Source of the DNA: an uncultured Clostridia bacterium
Lineage (GTDB): Bacteria; Bacillota; Clostridia; TANB77; CAG-508
Direction: 5' to 3'
NCBI GenBank assembly: GCA_934167495.1
Contig: CAKPKP010000008.1
Coordinates: 5,230 to 69,229, forward strand
Length of the DNA stretch: 64,000 nucleotides
Numbering within the stretch: position 1 is the stretch's first letter; the number at the start of each line of letters is the position of its first letter. This document shows, piece by piece, positions 8,512 through 17,260 of this stretch. The notes beneath the pieces were generated by a model. That model saw only the letters and a program-made list of their open reading frames with translations. It was not told the origin of the DNA and searched no databases. The translations under genes and the position numbers were made by a program.

Positions 8512-9087
8512 TTATTTTATATTTTTATTTCTAATATAATCTCCATCAAATTCACTTTCAAGTATATCCATATGTAATTTATCATAATATTTTCCATTTA
8601 AAAATATTTCTTCTCTACTGCAACCTGTATCAACAAATCCACATTTTAAATAACATTTGTGTGCTCTTTCATTTACAGAAATAAGGTCTAATCTTATACT
8701 ATGCAAATTAAGATATTTAAAACCATATTCTAATAATAGTTTTATAGCCTCTGTTCCATATCCATTATCTCTAAACTCTTTATCTCCAATAAATATTCCT
8801 AATACAGCACTTCTTTCAATCCAATTAAATTTATCTAATCCTATAGTTCCAATTAGTTTGTTATTGTTTAAATCAATAATATTAAAATTTCTACTTTCAG
8901 TATTTTTTGATGAATTCTCAAGCCATTCCTTTTCTGCCATGCTTGTTACTACTTGACTACTTCTCCCAATAAAATCAGTTACTTGAAAATCATTCATCCA
9001 TTCAGTAAATTTTTCAATTTCTTCATCAGAAACTCCTTTTGGAGATAAATATATTCTGTCGCCAACTATTTTCTTAAAATATTGCAT
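8512..9087 (-). CDS. GNAT family N-acetyltransferase (RimJ/RimL-like)
   Basis: The 191-residue protein has the GNAT fold markers. A central strand and acetyl-CoA pyrophosphate loop are seen in FRDNGYGTEAIKLLLEYGF (about residues 100-118), and the late motif NERAHKCYLKCGFVDTG (about 143-159) is typical of the RimJ/RimL branch. That branch acetylates ribosomal-protein N-termini, amino sugars, aminoglycosides or other small amines; the substrate is not predictable here. The ATG follows AAAGGAG by a normal distance. It heads a run of three same-strand genes (acetyltransferase, kinase, ABC exporter). Confidence 0.85.
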   Translation of the reverse strand: MQYFKKIVGDRIYLSPKGVSDEEIEKFTEWMNDFQVTDFIGRSSQVVTSMAEKEWLENSSKNTESRNFNIIDLNNNKLIGTIGLDKFNWIERSAVLGIFIGDKEFRDNGYGTEAIKLLLEYGFKYLNLHSIRLDLISVNERAHKCYLKCGFVDTGCSREEIFLNGKYYDKLHMDILESEFDGDYIRNKNIK

Positions 9088-9177
9088 AATTCTCTGCTCC
9101 TTTCAAATTTTAAATAATTATTGTTTTCTGTAATTATATTTTTAATAATGGTTCATTTATACTATGATTAATCATTG

Positions 9178-9714
9178 TTATTTTTTATATCTCTTAATTT
9201 CACAATTTTTTGCTCCTATTCCTAATAGAGTTTCTCTTTGTGGTATACCTTCAAAATAACATCTTACTGGTATGCTAACTCCTCCATGTGAGACTAATAA
9301 TATTTTTTTATCACTATATTTCTGATTTAAGTCATCTAAAAAAGCATACACTCTTTTAAAAAATTTCTGAATATTCTCTGCATTTTTGTATTTTATATTT
9401 TTATCATAACTCCAAAAATCTCCAAAATTAAATTCTTCTTTATTTACTCCCTCAAATTCTCCAAAATCTCTTTCTATAATTCTATCATCTATTATTAATT
9501 CTATTTTTTTATTTTTGTTTATTATATTAGCTGTTTGAATAGTTCTTTTTAATGGTGAGCATATTATTAAATCTATATTTTCTTTTTCTAAAAGTCCTCT
9601 TGCATTTTCAGCTTGATTAATTCCTGTTTCATTTAATTCTATGTTTGCTAATCCTTGTACTTTTTTTTGTACATTCCAATCTGTTTGTCCATGTCTTACA
9701 AATAAAATATCCAT
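9178..9714 (-). CDS. Histidine phosphatase family protein
   Basis: The 178-residue protein starts MDILFVRHGQTDWN, where RHG carries the phospho-accepting histidine of the phosphoglycerate-mutase-like superfamily. A second catalytic histidine lies in LVSHGGV (about residues 143-149). The length and TDWN motif fit a cofactor-dependent phosphatase acting on small phosphorylated metabolites rather than the glycolytic mutase. AAGGAG precedes the ATG. It is separated from the acetyltransferase by about 90 bases and may be the first gene of that leftward unit. Specificity is unknown. Confidence 0.85.
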   Translation of the reverse strand: MDILFVRHGQTDWNVQKKVQGLANIELNETGINQAENARGLLEKENIDLIICSPLKRTIQTANIINKNKKIELIIDDRIIERDFGEFEGVNKEEFNFGDFWSYDKNIKYKNAENIQKFFKRVYAFLDDLNQKYSDKKILLVSHGGVSIPVRCYFEGIPQRETLLGIGAKNCEIKRYKK

Positions 9715-9792
9715 TTTTTCTCCTTGTATTTAATTTTTTCTAGTATAACATGTACGATTTATTTTATCAATCTTATTTTATACAACTATAAC

Positions 9793-9824
9793 AAAATAGG
9801 AGTTCAAAAAAGAACTCCTATTTT
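9793..9824 (-). terminator. Terminator of the AI-2E family gene
   Basis: AAAATAGGAGTTC (9793-9805) pairs with GAACTCCTATTTT (9812-9824), with A/T runs on both sides. It lies 16 bases past the stop codon. Confidence 0.75.
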
Positions 9825-9839
9825 ATGAATTTTATATTT

Positions 9840-10967
9840 TTAATATATATTATTTTTAGAATTTTTATATTCTATATAATCTAATAAAATTATCTTTATT
9901 ATAGCAACTACTGGAACTGCTAAGAACATTCCAAGTACTCCAAAATATGCTCCTCCAACTGTTACAGAGAATATTACTAATATTGGACTCACTTTTAATG
10001 AATTTCCTAATATTCTTGGATTTATTATATTTGCATCTATTTGTTGAATAATAATAACTACTATTGCAAGCCATATTGCTTTTGCAAATCCTCCTGTAAA
10101 AATTGTAATTAGTATAGATAATCCAACTCCTATTATAGCTCCAAAATATGGGATTATATTTAAAATTCCTATTAAAAATCCTAATAATACTGAATATTTT
10201 ACTCCCATTATTGACATTGCAATTGATGTTAATATTCCAACTAATATACCGTCTAATACTTGACTAGATATAAATTTAAAAAATATTTCATTTGTTTTTG
10301 AACTATATTCGCTTATTAAATCACTTACTTTTTTATCGAAAATAGCTCTATTTAATTTAGAAAAGAATCTTTTTATTTCTCCTCTTTCTAATAAAATGTA
10401 TACAGAAACTACTAATGTAACAAACATATCAAATAGAGTATTTGCTATTCCAAGAACTCTTTTTAAATAATTACTTATATTTTCAGGACTTATCATTGTA
10501 GAAAAGTCTATTTTTTGTAAATTTGATATAATATTTTGTATAGCTTCTCTACTTATAAAAGATTCTTCTGGCAAATCATTAACGAAATTTATTGCACTAT
10601 TATAATAATTTGGTAAATTAACTACTAATTCACTAATACTTTCATATACCGCAGGTAATACAAAATTAATTATTATTACTAATAAAATTAAAGCTATTAA
10701 ATATACTGTAAATACACTTATTCCTCTCGCATGTTTTTTAAATAATTTAAGTTTAGATTTTTTAAAGGTTCTCTCTATACTTCTTGCTGGAATATAAAAT
10801 AAATATGCAATTATTATTGCCATTACAAATGGCATCATCAAATTAAATAAATTTGATATAAAATCCATTATATATGTAAAACTATCTAGTGTTTTATAAA
10901 CAAAAATAACTGTAACTATTAAACTAAACCAATATATCCATCTTTTCCAGTTCTTCTTATTCTCCAT
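9840..10967 (-). CDS. AI-2E family transporter (UPF0118/PerM-like)
   Basis: The 375-residue membrane protein has about eight hydrophobic segments. They are grouped as two near the N-terminus (residues about 13-60), two around 80-110, one around 180-195 and a C-terminal cluster from about 235 to 360 that includes the typical GFLIGILNIIPYFGAIIG stretch. Members have been tied to autoinducer-2 export, sodium-proton exchange or osmoprotection in different bacteria, so the family name does not fix a substrate. It is a single gene with GGGAG ahead of the ATG and its own terminator. Confidence 0.9.
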   Translation of the reverse strand: MENKKNWKRWIYWFSLIVTVIFVYKTLDSFTYIMDFISNLFNLMMPFVMAIIIAYLFYIPARSIERTFKKSKLKLFKKHARGISVFTVYLIALILLVIIINFVLPAVYESISELVVNLPNYYNSAINFVNDLPEESFISREAIQNIISNLQKIDFSTMISPENISNYLKRVLGIANTLFDMFVTLVVSVYILLERGEIKRFFSKLNRAIFDKKVSDLISEYSSKTNEIFFKFISSQVLDGILVGILTSIAMSIMGVKYSVLLGFLIGILNIIPYFGAIIGVGLSILITIFTGGFAKAIWLAIVVIIIQQIDANIINPRILGNSLKVSPILVIFSVTVGGAYFGVLGMFLAVPVVAIIKIILLDYIEYKNSKNNIY

Positions 10968-11041
10968 TTTGTTCTCCCTTCTTTATTGAATTTAAGTTAC
11001 TTTTTTATTATACCATATATTTTTTATATTGGAAATATTAT

Positions 11042-11395
11042 TTATATTACTTGCTTAAAATGTTTTATTATTGTTCCTTTTTTTGATATATATACTTCTA
11101 TAACATCAAATCTTATATTAGCATTTTCACTTTTAGTTTTTACTAAATAATACATTGCTGTATTTTTTATATGTTTAATTTTAATATTATTTACAGCTTC
11201 TATTGGTCTACCATATTTAAAATTTCTTCTAGACTTAACTTCTATAAATATAATTTCATTTTTTTCTTTTGCTATTATATCTATTTCACCATAATATGAA
11301 TTGAAATTTCTTTCTAATATTTTATAATTATTTTCTTCTAAATATTTTACAGATATATCTTCTCCATATTTACCAATTTTCTTTTTTATATACAC
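11042..11395 (-). CDS. YraN/UPF0102 family nuclease-fold protein
   Basis: The 117-residue protein shows the YraN pattern. GKYGEDISVKYLEENNYKIL near the N-terminus is followed by YYGEIDIIAKEKNEIIFIEVKSR (about residues 33-55), whose E-ID-EVK residues match a Holliday-junction-resolvase-like catalytic core. The family is uncharacterised biochemically. It starts with GTG, and that GTG shares a base with the TAG ending the frame-restored dprA reading frame (11395-11397), which implies translational coupling and so suggests the dprA downstream frame really is translated. Confidence 0.85.
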   Translation of the reverse strand: MYIKKKIGKYGEDISVKYLEENNYKILERNFNSYYGEIDIIAKEKNEIIFIEVKSRRNFKYGRPIEAVNNIKIKHIKNTAMYYLVKTKSENANIRFDVIEVYISKKGTIIKHFKQVI

Positions 11396-12259
11396 TATTT
11401 TCGTATAACTCCTTTATTTGGTATTATTTCTATTACATCCTCTATTTCAAGCATTGTTAATGCTATTTCTATTTCTTTAATTGTTTTCTTACTTATTTTT
11501 GCAATTTCATTTATTGTTAATGGATTATTTTGTATGGATTTATAAATATCTGCATATTTTTCATCTATATTTTTTTCTAAAATTAATTCTCTTCTTTTTG
11601 TATTTTTAAATTCTTTAAATTCATTTAAGATATCCTTATAATTTGTAACTAATTTAGCTCCGCTTCTTTATTAAATTATTTGTACCTACTCCGTTTTTAC
11701 TTTCTAAATCTCTTGGTATACACATAACTTTTTTACCTTGTTTTACTGCAATATTTGCTGTAATACTTGTTCCGCTTCTATACATTGCTTCAATAACTAA
11801 AACCCCTAAAGAAAGTCCGCTTACTATTCTATTTCTTTTTGGAAAATTTTTAGAACATGGTTCTACATTAGGTTCATACTCACTTACAACAAGACCATTA
11901 TTTTCTATAATTCTATTAAATAATTTTATATTTTCTTTAGGATATAATTTATTAAATCCACTTCCTAAAACAGCTATTGTTTTTCCAGATACATCTAAAG
12001 TACTCATATGTGCGATTGTATCTATTCCAATTGCCATTCCACTAACAATACATATATCTCTTAAAGCAAGTTCTGTTACAATTTTTCTAGTAATGTTTTT
12101 TCCATACTCACTACAATGTCTAGATCCAATTACAGATATTGAATATTCATTTAATAAACTATAATTACCTATTGCAAATAATTGATTTGGTGGATTTTTT
12201 ATACATTTTAATTGTTCTGGATATTTTTTATCTTTTATATCTATTTTTATAAAATTCAT
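11395..12259 (-). CDS. dprA: DNA-processing protein DprA, interrupted by a +1 frame change at a CGG codon
   Basis: Frame 1 (12259 to 11654, 201 codons) carries the DprA Rossmann core, with IGSRHCSEYG, IVSGMAIGIDTIAH, IAVLGSGFNKLYPKEN and RNRIVSGLS. It runs into AAG CGG AGC TAA. If the C at 11662 is skipped, reading resumes as GGA GCT AAA and continues without a stop to 11395, restoring the family motif LIKKGAKLV and a C-terminal winged-helix-like segment (SIQNNPLTINEIAKI). The whole gene would encode about 287 residues, the usual DprA length. DprA loads RecA on incoming single-stranded DNA during transformation. Its ATG is 13 bases after comM. The break is either a programmed or tolerated +1 shift, a real mutation or a sequence error. 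The intact downstream frame and overlap with yraN argue against long decay. Confidence 0.85.
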
Positions 12260-12272
12260 TTATCACACTTTC

Positions 12273-13809
12273 TTATTTTATATTATTATTTTTATCTAAA
12301 CTTCTATACTGTATAGCTTCTGCTATATGTGTTACTTCTATATCATCTGCTTGTTCTAAATCCGCTATTGTTCGAGCTACTTTTAATATTCTTCCATACG
12401 CTCTAGCTGTTAATCCAAATTTTTCAAATGCTTTCTCTAGTAAACTTCTTGATTCTAAGTTTAACTTACAATATTTTTCTATTAAAGCTGGAGTTAATTC
12501 AGAATTAGAAAATATACCATACTCTTTATACCTATTAATTTGAATATTTCTAGCTTTATTTACTCTTTGTTTTATTTCTTTGGATGTTTCTACTTTTTCT
12601 TCAGATTCTAGCTTTGAATATTTAACTGGACATACTTCAATTTGTATATCTATTCTATCTAGCAAAGGTCCACTGATTTTTCCTCTATATTTTTGAATCA
12701 TATCTTCTGTACAATTACATATTTTATCTTTTGAACCATAATAACCACATGGGCATGGATTCATACTTGCAATTAGCATAAAGTTACAAGGATATGTTAA
12801 AGTTGCACCTACTCTACTTATTGTAACTTTTTTATCTTCTAGTGGTGTTCTCATTACTTCTAATGTAGCTTTTTTAAATTCTGGTAATTCGTCCAAAAAT
12901 AACACTCCTCTGTGTGAAAGGCTTATTTCTCCTGGTTTAGGAATTTTGCCTCCGACCTACTAAAGACACTCCTGATATTGTATGATGTGGACTTCTAAAC
13001 GGTCTTGTATTAATTATTGCTTGGTTTGTATCTAATAATCCTGCTATGCTATGTATTTTGGTAACTTCTAATGCTTCCTCAAAGGTTAAATCAGGCAATA
13101 TTGTTGGTAACCTTCTTGCCATCATGGTTTTTCCTGAACCAGGATTTCCTATAAGTAAGCAATTATGCCCTCCGGCTGCAGCAACTTCAAGTGCCCTTTT
13201 TATATTTTCTTGTCCTTTAACTTCTGAAAAATCCAATTTATAATTATTTGTATCATTTAATAATTCTTCTACATTAATTCTTTCTGATTTAATAACTATA
13301 TCACCATTTAAATATTTAATTAAATCATTTAAAGTTCTAATTCCAATTATATGTATATCTTTTACTATTGAAGCCTCTTTTTCGTTTTCTTTTGGAATTA
13401 TAATTTTATTAATTCCTAATTTTTTAGCTTCAATGCACATTGGTAATATTCCATTTATTTTATTTATCTTTCCATTTAGTGATAATTCTCCTATAAAAAC
13501 ATATTCTCTTATATTTTCACACCTTATTATTCCCATGTTTACTAATATTCCAATTGCTATTGCTAAATCAAAAATAGAACCTTCTTTTTTTATATCAGCT
13601 GGTGATAAATTTATTATTACTTTTCTACTTTTTAGCTCTATTCCACTATTTTTTATTGCAGTTTTTACTCTTTCTTTTGATTCTTTAATACTTATATCTG
13701 GTAACCCCACTACATCCCATGATGGCATTCCACTAGATACATCCACTTCAACTGAAACTAAAAAGCCATCCAATCCATGCAATGACATGCTGTTTATAAT
13801 AGATAACAT
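12273..13809 (-). CDS. comM: YifB/ComM family Mg-chelatase-like AAA+ ATPase, interrupted by a +1 frame change at a CGG codon
   Basis: The first frame (13809 to 12937) holds the N-terminal ChlI-like domain (SWDVVGLPDISIKESKERV) and the P-loop GNPGSGKTMMARRLP near residue 215, up to SGVSLVG. It then reads GGT CGG AGG CAA AAT TCC TAA. Skipping the C at 12954 gives GGT GGA GGC AAA ATT CCT, restoring the invariant LVGGGKIP motif. The frame then stays open through LFLDELPEF, SMNPCPCGYYG and LSGPLLDRIDI-type sequence to the stop at 12273. The joined product is about 511 residues, the family norm. ComM is a branch-migration helicase in transformation of Gram-negative bacteria. An AUG-independent restart at the GTG at 12905 would lack the P-loop and be non-functional alone. 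Confidence 0.85.
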
Positions 13810-13936
13810 TATACCTCCATATTTAATTGTTATTTTTGATTGTTTTTTTAGAATTAAAATAATTGAATTAAATTTATTATGAAACTTAAATTTTTTTGCA
13901 TTTTTTAGATTTTTAAATCTTTTCTGTTATATAGAA

Positions 13937-13986
13937 ATACCATAAAAAGGATTTTTTGTCAATACATTTTTTCCTTTTTATGGTAT
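13937..13986 (-). terminator. Terminator after the VanW family gene
   Basis: ATACCATAAAAAGGA (from 13937) pairs with TCCTTTTTATGGTAT (to 13986) across a 20-base T-rich loop. It overlaps the region just beyond the VanW stop codon. Confidence 0.6.
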
Positions 13987-13997
13987 TTACTTTTAAA

Positions 13998-15857
13998 CTA
14001 TTCTGCTGTTCCTATTTTTACTATTCTTTTCATTGCGCTATAAGTATCATTTGATAATATTTCTTTTGAAATTGTTACATCATTAAGTAGAACTTCTTTA
14101 TATGTTGTTACTTTATATCCTGTGCTTCCATATTGAGTAATGACTTCTTGACCTTCTGGTAAACTAGGATCTTCTATATATTCAACATTAAATGGCGTTG
14201 TAGCTGTAATTACTGGTAATATTCTTACTTCATATTCAGTTTCTTCTGCTATTCCATGAATACTTATTGTAGCAACTCCATTTTCTACTGATGTTTCAAA
14301 TTTAATTGGATAATTTCTTGTATTTTCAAATTTAAAATCTATACTTCCATATACAACAGTTGCATCTCTTCCTGGTTTGACATATGAAGTTACAAATGTA
14401 TGATTTTCTCTTTCTACTATTCCTAAATTTGCTAATAACACTGCATTATATAATGTTGAAGATATTTGACATATGCCTCCTCCTAAACCGTCTTCTACTC
14501 CGCCATTTACATATATAGCCGCATTTTTATATCCTGCTTCTATAGTTCTTTTTCCTACAACTTGATTATATGAAAAGACTTCGCCAGGCATTAAAACTAC
14601 TCCATCTATCTTATCTGCTGCCAATTTTAAATTTATACTTCTATTTACATTTGTTACATCATATCTAGTTGAAAATGTTGATATCTCATATGGAAATGCT
14701 TCTAATCCTATATTATAAAGTGTAATTTCTGCTGGAATTATTTTTAATGGTATTTCATATTCTGTTTTATCTTCTGCAAGCATTGCTTTAGCTTCATCTA
14801 ATGATATATCAAAATCAATTCCATCTACTTGTGCATATAATTTAAATGGTTCTTCATCATAGTGTGCATTTACTGGTTCTTTATGTACTTTACTATATAT
14901 ATCATCTATATCTATATCTTTTGCTTTTTTGTTTTCAACAGCAATATCTACTGTATCACTTTTCTTGCCATTTAAAATATCTTGTGCTTTTCTATTTTTT
15001 ATATTTTTGATAATATCTGTTTTTAATTTTTCTTTATTTACATCTAATCCATCTTTTCCTTTAACAATTATTAGTTTGTTTTCCTCTTCTTCTATATAAA
15101 ATGATGGATTTTCAACAATTCCTGGTAATTTAGAAGATATATCTGTAATTGCAGCATTTAATAATTCATCATTATAATTTTCCGTAAGTTCTAGATTATT
15201 ATGAAAGATTGAAGAAAATAATAATTTATAATTATTTTGTACTAAATTTCCTTCTCTTCCCATTTTATATGCTTCTTTTACTACTTCACTGACATTATAT
15301 CTGTATTCAATATTATTTGGCTCTATTTCAGCAGTATAATCATTATATTTCATACTTACTGATTCTTGAAGTTCTATATTTATAGCATCATTTACTTTTT
15401 TGGTTGCCTCTTCTACTGTTAATCCTGAAACATCTATGTTCTTTATATATATACCTTGTATTATTTTTTGACTATTTGAATTAAGCAAAGCAAAAACCGT
15501 TGAAAATGCTATTGCTAAAATAATTATTATAGTTACTAAAAAAATAGTTATTGCTATTCTTTTTCTTCTTTTTATCATTTTAACAACATATTCTGGTTTC
15601 TCTTCAGAATTAGATTCGTTTATTATTTTAGGTTCTTCTTTTTTTTCTGATGAATCATTTGTATCTTTTGGAGTCTCGTTATTTTCCTCTGTTTTTTTCT
15701 CTTCTTCAGTTGTTTCTTGAGATTCTTCTTTTTTTACTTCATTTGCTTTTTCTTCACTTTCAAGTGTTTTTTCTTTATCTTCTTTAGCTTCATTACTTTC
15801 TGTGCTTTCTACCTTTAATTCTTCTACATCCTTTTCCTCGTTTTCCTTTGAAGACAT
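13998..15857 (-). CDS. VanW family protein with peptidoglycan-binding-like repeats
   Basis: The 619-residue protein has a highly charged Glu/Lys-rich cytoplasmic N-terminus (residues 1-95) followed by one transmembrane helix (about 98-127). Two extracellular PG_binding_4-like repeats come next (about 140-360), then the VanW domain with PGEVFSYNQVVGKRT and the invariant GGGICQISSTLYNA near residue 465. A short C-terminal beta region follows (TTYKEVLLNDVTIS, G5-like). Despite the name these proteins are common in Clostridia without vancomycin clusters and are presumed to act on the cell wall; the reaction is unknown. AAGGAG precedes the ATG. The gene stands alone. Confidence 0.9.
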   Translation of the reverse strand: MSSKENEEKDVEELKVESTESNEAKEDKEKTLESEEKANEVKKEESQETTEEEKKTEENNETPKDTNDSSEKKEEPKIINESNSEEKPEYVVKMIKRRKRIAITIFLVTIIIILAIAFSTVFALLNSNSQKIIQGIYIKNIDVSGLTVEEATKKVNDAINIELQESVSMKYNDYTAEIEPNNIEYRYNVSEVVKEAYKMGREGNLVQNNYKLLFSSIFHNNLELTENYNDELLNAAITDISSKLPGIVENPSFYIEEEENKLIIVKGKDGLDVNKEKLKTDIIKNIKNRKAQDILNGKKSDTVDIAVENKKAKDIDIDDIYSKVHKEPVNAHYDEEPFKLYAQVDGIDFDISLDEAKAMLAEDKTEYEIPLKIIPAEITLYNIGLEAFPYEISTFSTRYDVTNVNRSINLKLAADKIDGVVLMPGEVFSYNQVVGKRTIEAGYKNAAIYVNGGVEDGLGGGICQISSTLYNAVLLANLGIVERENHTFVTSYVKPGRDATVVYGSIDFKFENTRNYPIKFETSVENGVATISIHGIAEETEYEVRILPVITATTPFNVEYIEDPSLPEGQEVITQYGSTGYKVTTYKEVLLNDVTISKEILSNDTYSAMKRIVKIGTAE

Positions 15858-15972
15858 TGTTTTTCTCTCCTTTTAAATGTTTTTTACATGATACCATAAT
15901 TAGATTTTTTTTACAATATCACTTATAAAATTTTATTCTATTTAGTAATTTATATTCAATTTAATTTTTTTA

Positions 15973-16001
15973 TGGACATTTATTTTTTTTATAGATATAA
16001 T
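15973..16001 (+). promoter_or_regulatory. Sigma-A-type promoter of the HTH/S24 regulator
   Basis: TGGACA (15973-15978), a 17-base spacer and TATAAT (15996-16001) lie about 20 bases before the GAGG ribosome site of the gene at 16024. Confidence 0.6.
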
Positions 16002-16023
16002 TAATAGAAAAAGAGGTGTAATT

Positions 16024-16596
16024 ATGATAGGTGATGTTTTATCAAAAGCTAGAAAAGATATTTCAATGACAAAAACAAAATTATCTGAGAAAACAGATAT
16101 TAATATAGGACATTTAACACATATTGAACAAGGAAAAAGAAATCCAAGCCATAAAGCACTTAGAAACTTATGTGATGCTTTAAATTTACCTTATCAACCT
16201 TTAATGCATACATATGATAAGGAATTGTCTGAAGAACAAAAAGAATATAATTTAGTAAATAATATATCTTGCAAAAAAATTCCTGTTCTAGATAATATAA
16301 CAGATTTTGTTGATTGTCCTTTAAAAGTTCCAAATGCTTCTATGGCATTAAAAATAAATGATGATAGTATGGTTCCAACTTTAAAATTAAATTCATACGT
16401 TTATCTAGAATGGAATACTATTCCAAATAATAAGGATATAGGACTTTTTAAATATAATGACACATTTTATATACGTCGTTTAATTTTAAGAAGAGGCGCA
16501 ATTTTATTAAGAGCAGATAATAAAGAAATAGAAGATATATTAATTTCTGACTTAGAAAATCTTCAAATTATTGGTAAGATTTTTGTTGTAAAATAA
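16024..16596 (+). CDS. XRE-type HTH regulator with an S24-like domain
   Basis: Residues 5-60 form a lambda-repressor-like helix-turn-helix (TKLSEKTDINIGHLTHIEQGKRNPS). Residues 95-190 resemble the LexA/CI peptidase S24 domain, with the catalytic serine in NDDSMVPTL and the lysine or arginine pair in FYIRRLIL. I do not see an Ala-Gly or Cys-Gly cleavage site in the linker, so self-cleavage is doubtful. No phage or SOS genes are adjacent; it is a stand-alone transcription unit with its own promoter. It might regulate the next gene or itself, but no operator is evident. Confidence 0.8.
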   Translation: MIGDVLSKARKDISMTKTKLSEKTDINIGHLTHIEQGKRNPSHKALRNLCDALNLPYQPLMHTYDKELSEEQKEYNLVNNISCKKIPVLDNITDFVDCPLKVPNASMALKINDDSMVPTLKLNSYVYLEWNTIPNNKDIGLFKYNDTFYIRRLILRRGAILLRADNKEIEDILISDLENLQIIGKIFVVK

Positions 16597-16653
16597 GTAT
16601 TTTTACAATTATATTACATTTTTATAACATTTATATATTATTTTAAATTATAC

Positions 16654-16682
16654 TTGAAGAAAATGTAATTTAATTATATAAT
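16654..16682 (+). promoter_or_regulatory. Sigma-A-type promoter of the starch-binding-like gene
   Basis: TTGAAG (16654-16659), a 17-base spacer and TATAAT (16677-16682) are well placed ahead of the AAAGGAG ribosome site and the ATG at 16718. Confidence 0.7.
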
Positions 16683-16717
16683 GTCTTCAACAAAAGATAA
16701 TTAAAGGAGATATTATA

Positions 16718-17185
16718 ATGGAATTGGTTAAAAATATATTTTTTAATACAGATAAATTAACTCCAAATACTAAAATTAAAATTTCTTATACAGGTAAATT
16801 TTATCAAGATAATTCTCAAGAAGTATATATTCATTGTGGTTTTGGAGAAAATTGGAATAATATAAATGATATAAAAATGGAAAAAACAGAATTAGGTTTT
16901 CAAACTGAATTAGAGCTTATTGATAGTAATTCTTTAAATTTTTGTTTTAAAAATGATCAAGATGTTTGGGACAATAATGATAATAAAAATTATATTTTTC
17001 CTATAGAACATATAGAAACAGCTCTTATTCCAACTAATAATGATTCATTTATAATATCAGCTCCTAGAAAGCTTAGAAAATCTTATTTATTAACTAAAAA
17101 AATAAAATTGGCTATATATAAAATAATAACATATGTTCCTAGAATTATTTCTGGAAATTATAAGAAAAAAGGTTCTGTTGCATAA
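16718..17185 (+). CDS. Protein with a CBM25/53-like carbohydrate-binding domain
   Basis: The 155-residue protein has no signal peptide. Residues 18-95 read as a starch-binding module of the CBM25/53 type (YIHCGFGENWNN and FCFKNDQDVWDNN, with the aromatic pairs expected to stack on glucans). The C-terminal 40 residues are basic (KLRKSYLLTKKIKLAIYK) and may form an amphipathic or membrane-associated helix. As a cytoplasmic protein it may bind glycogen; the window also holds a phosphoglucomutase fusion, so glycogen metabolism is plausible but not shown. It has a strong promoter and a terminator of its own. Confidence 0.65.
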   Translation: MELVKNIFFNTDKLTPNTKIKISYTGKFYQDNSQEVYIHCGFGENWNNINDIKMEKTELGFQTELELIDSNSLNFCFKNDQDVWDNNDNKNYIFPIEHIETALIPTNNDSFIISAPRKLRKSYLLTKKIKLAIYKIITYVPRIISGNYKKKGSVA

Positions 17186-17227
17186 TTTATTTAAAATATC
17201 TATATATAAGTTTTTTCATAGAAACAT

Positions 17228-17260
17228 AAAAAAAGAAACTGTTTAAAGTTTCTTTTTTTA
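17228..17260. terminator. Bidirectional terminator between the convergent starch-binding and SDR genes
   Basis: A7GAAACT (17228-17240) pairs with AGTTTCTTTTTT (from 17247), giving T runs on both strands. It overlaps the end of the SDR gene. Confidence 0.75.

Noticed and set aside
12273..12905. Separate C-terminal ComM gene starting at a GTG
   Set aside because: It would lack the P-loop; the frames join exactly at the conserved motif when one C is skipped, so a single interrupted gene is simpler.
16024..17185. Prophage remnant around the S24-type regulator
   Set aside because: No integrase, terminase, portal or tail genes nearby; the next gene is a carbohydrate-binding protein.
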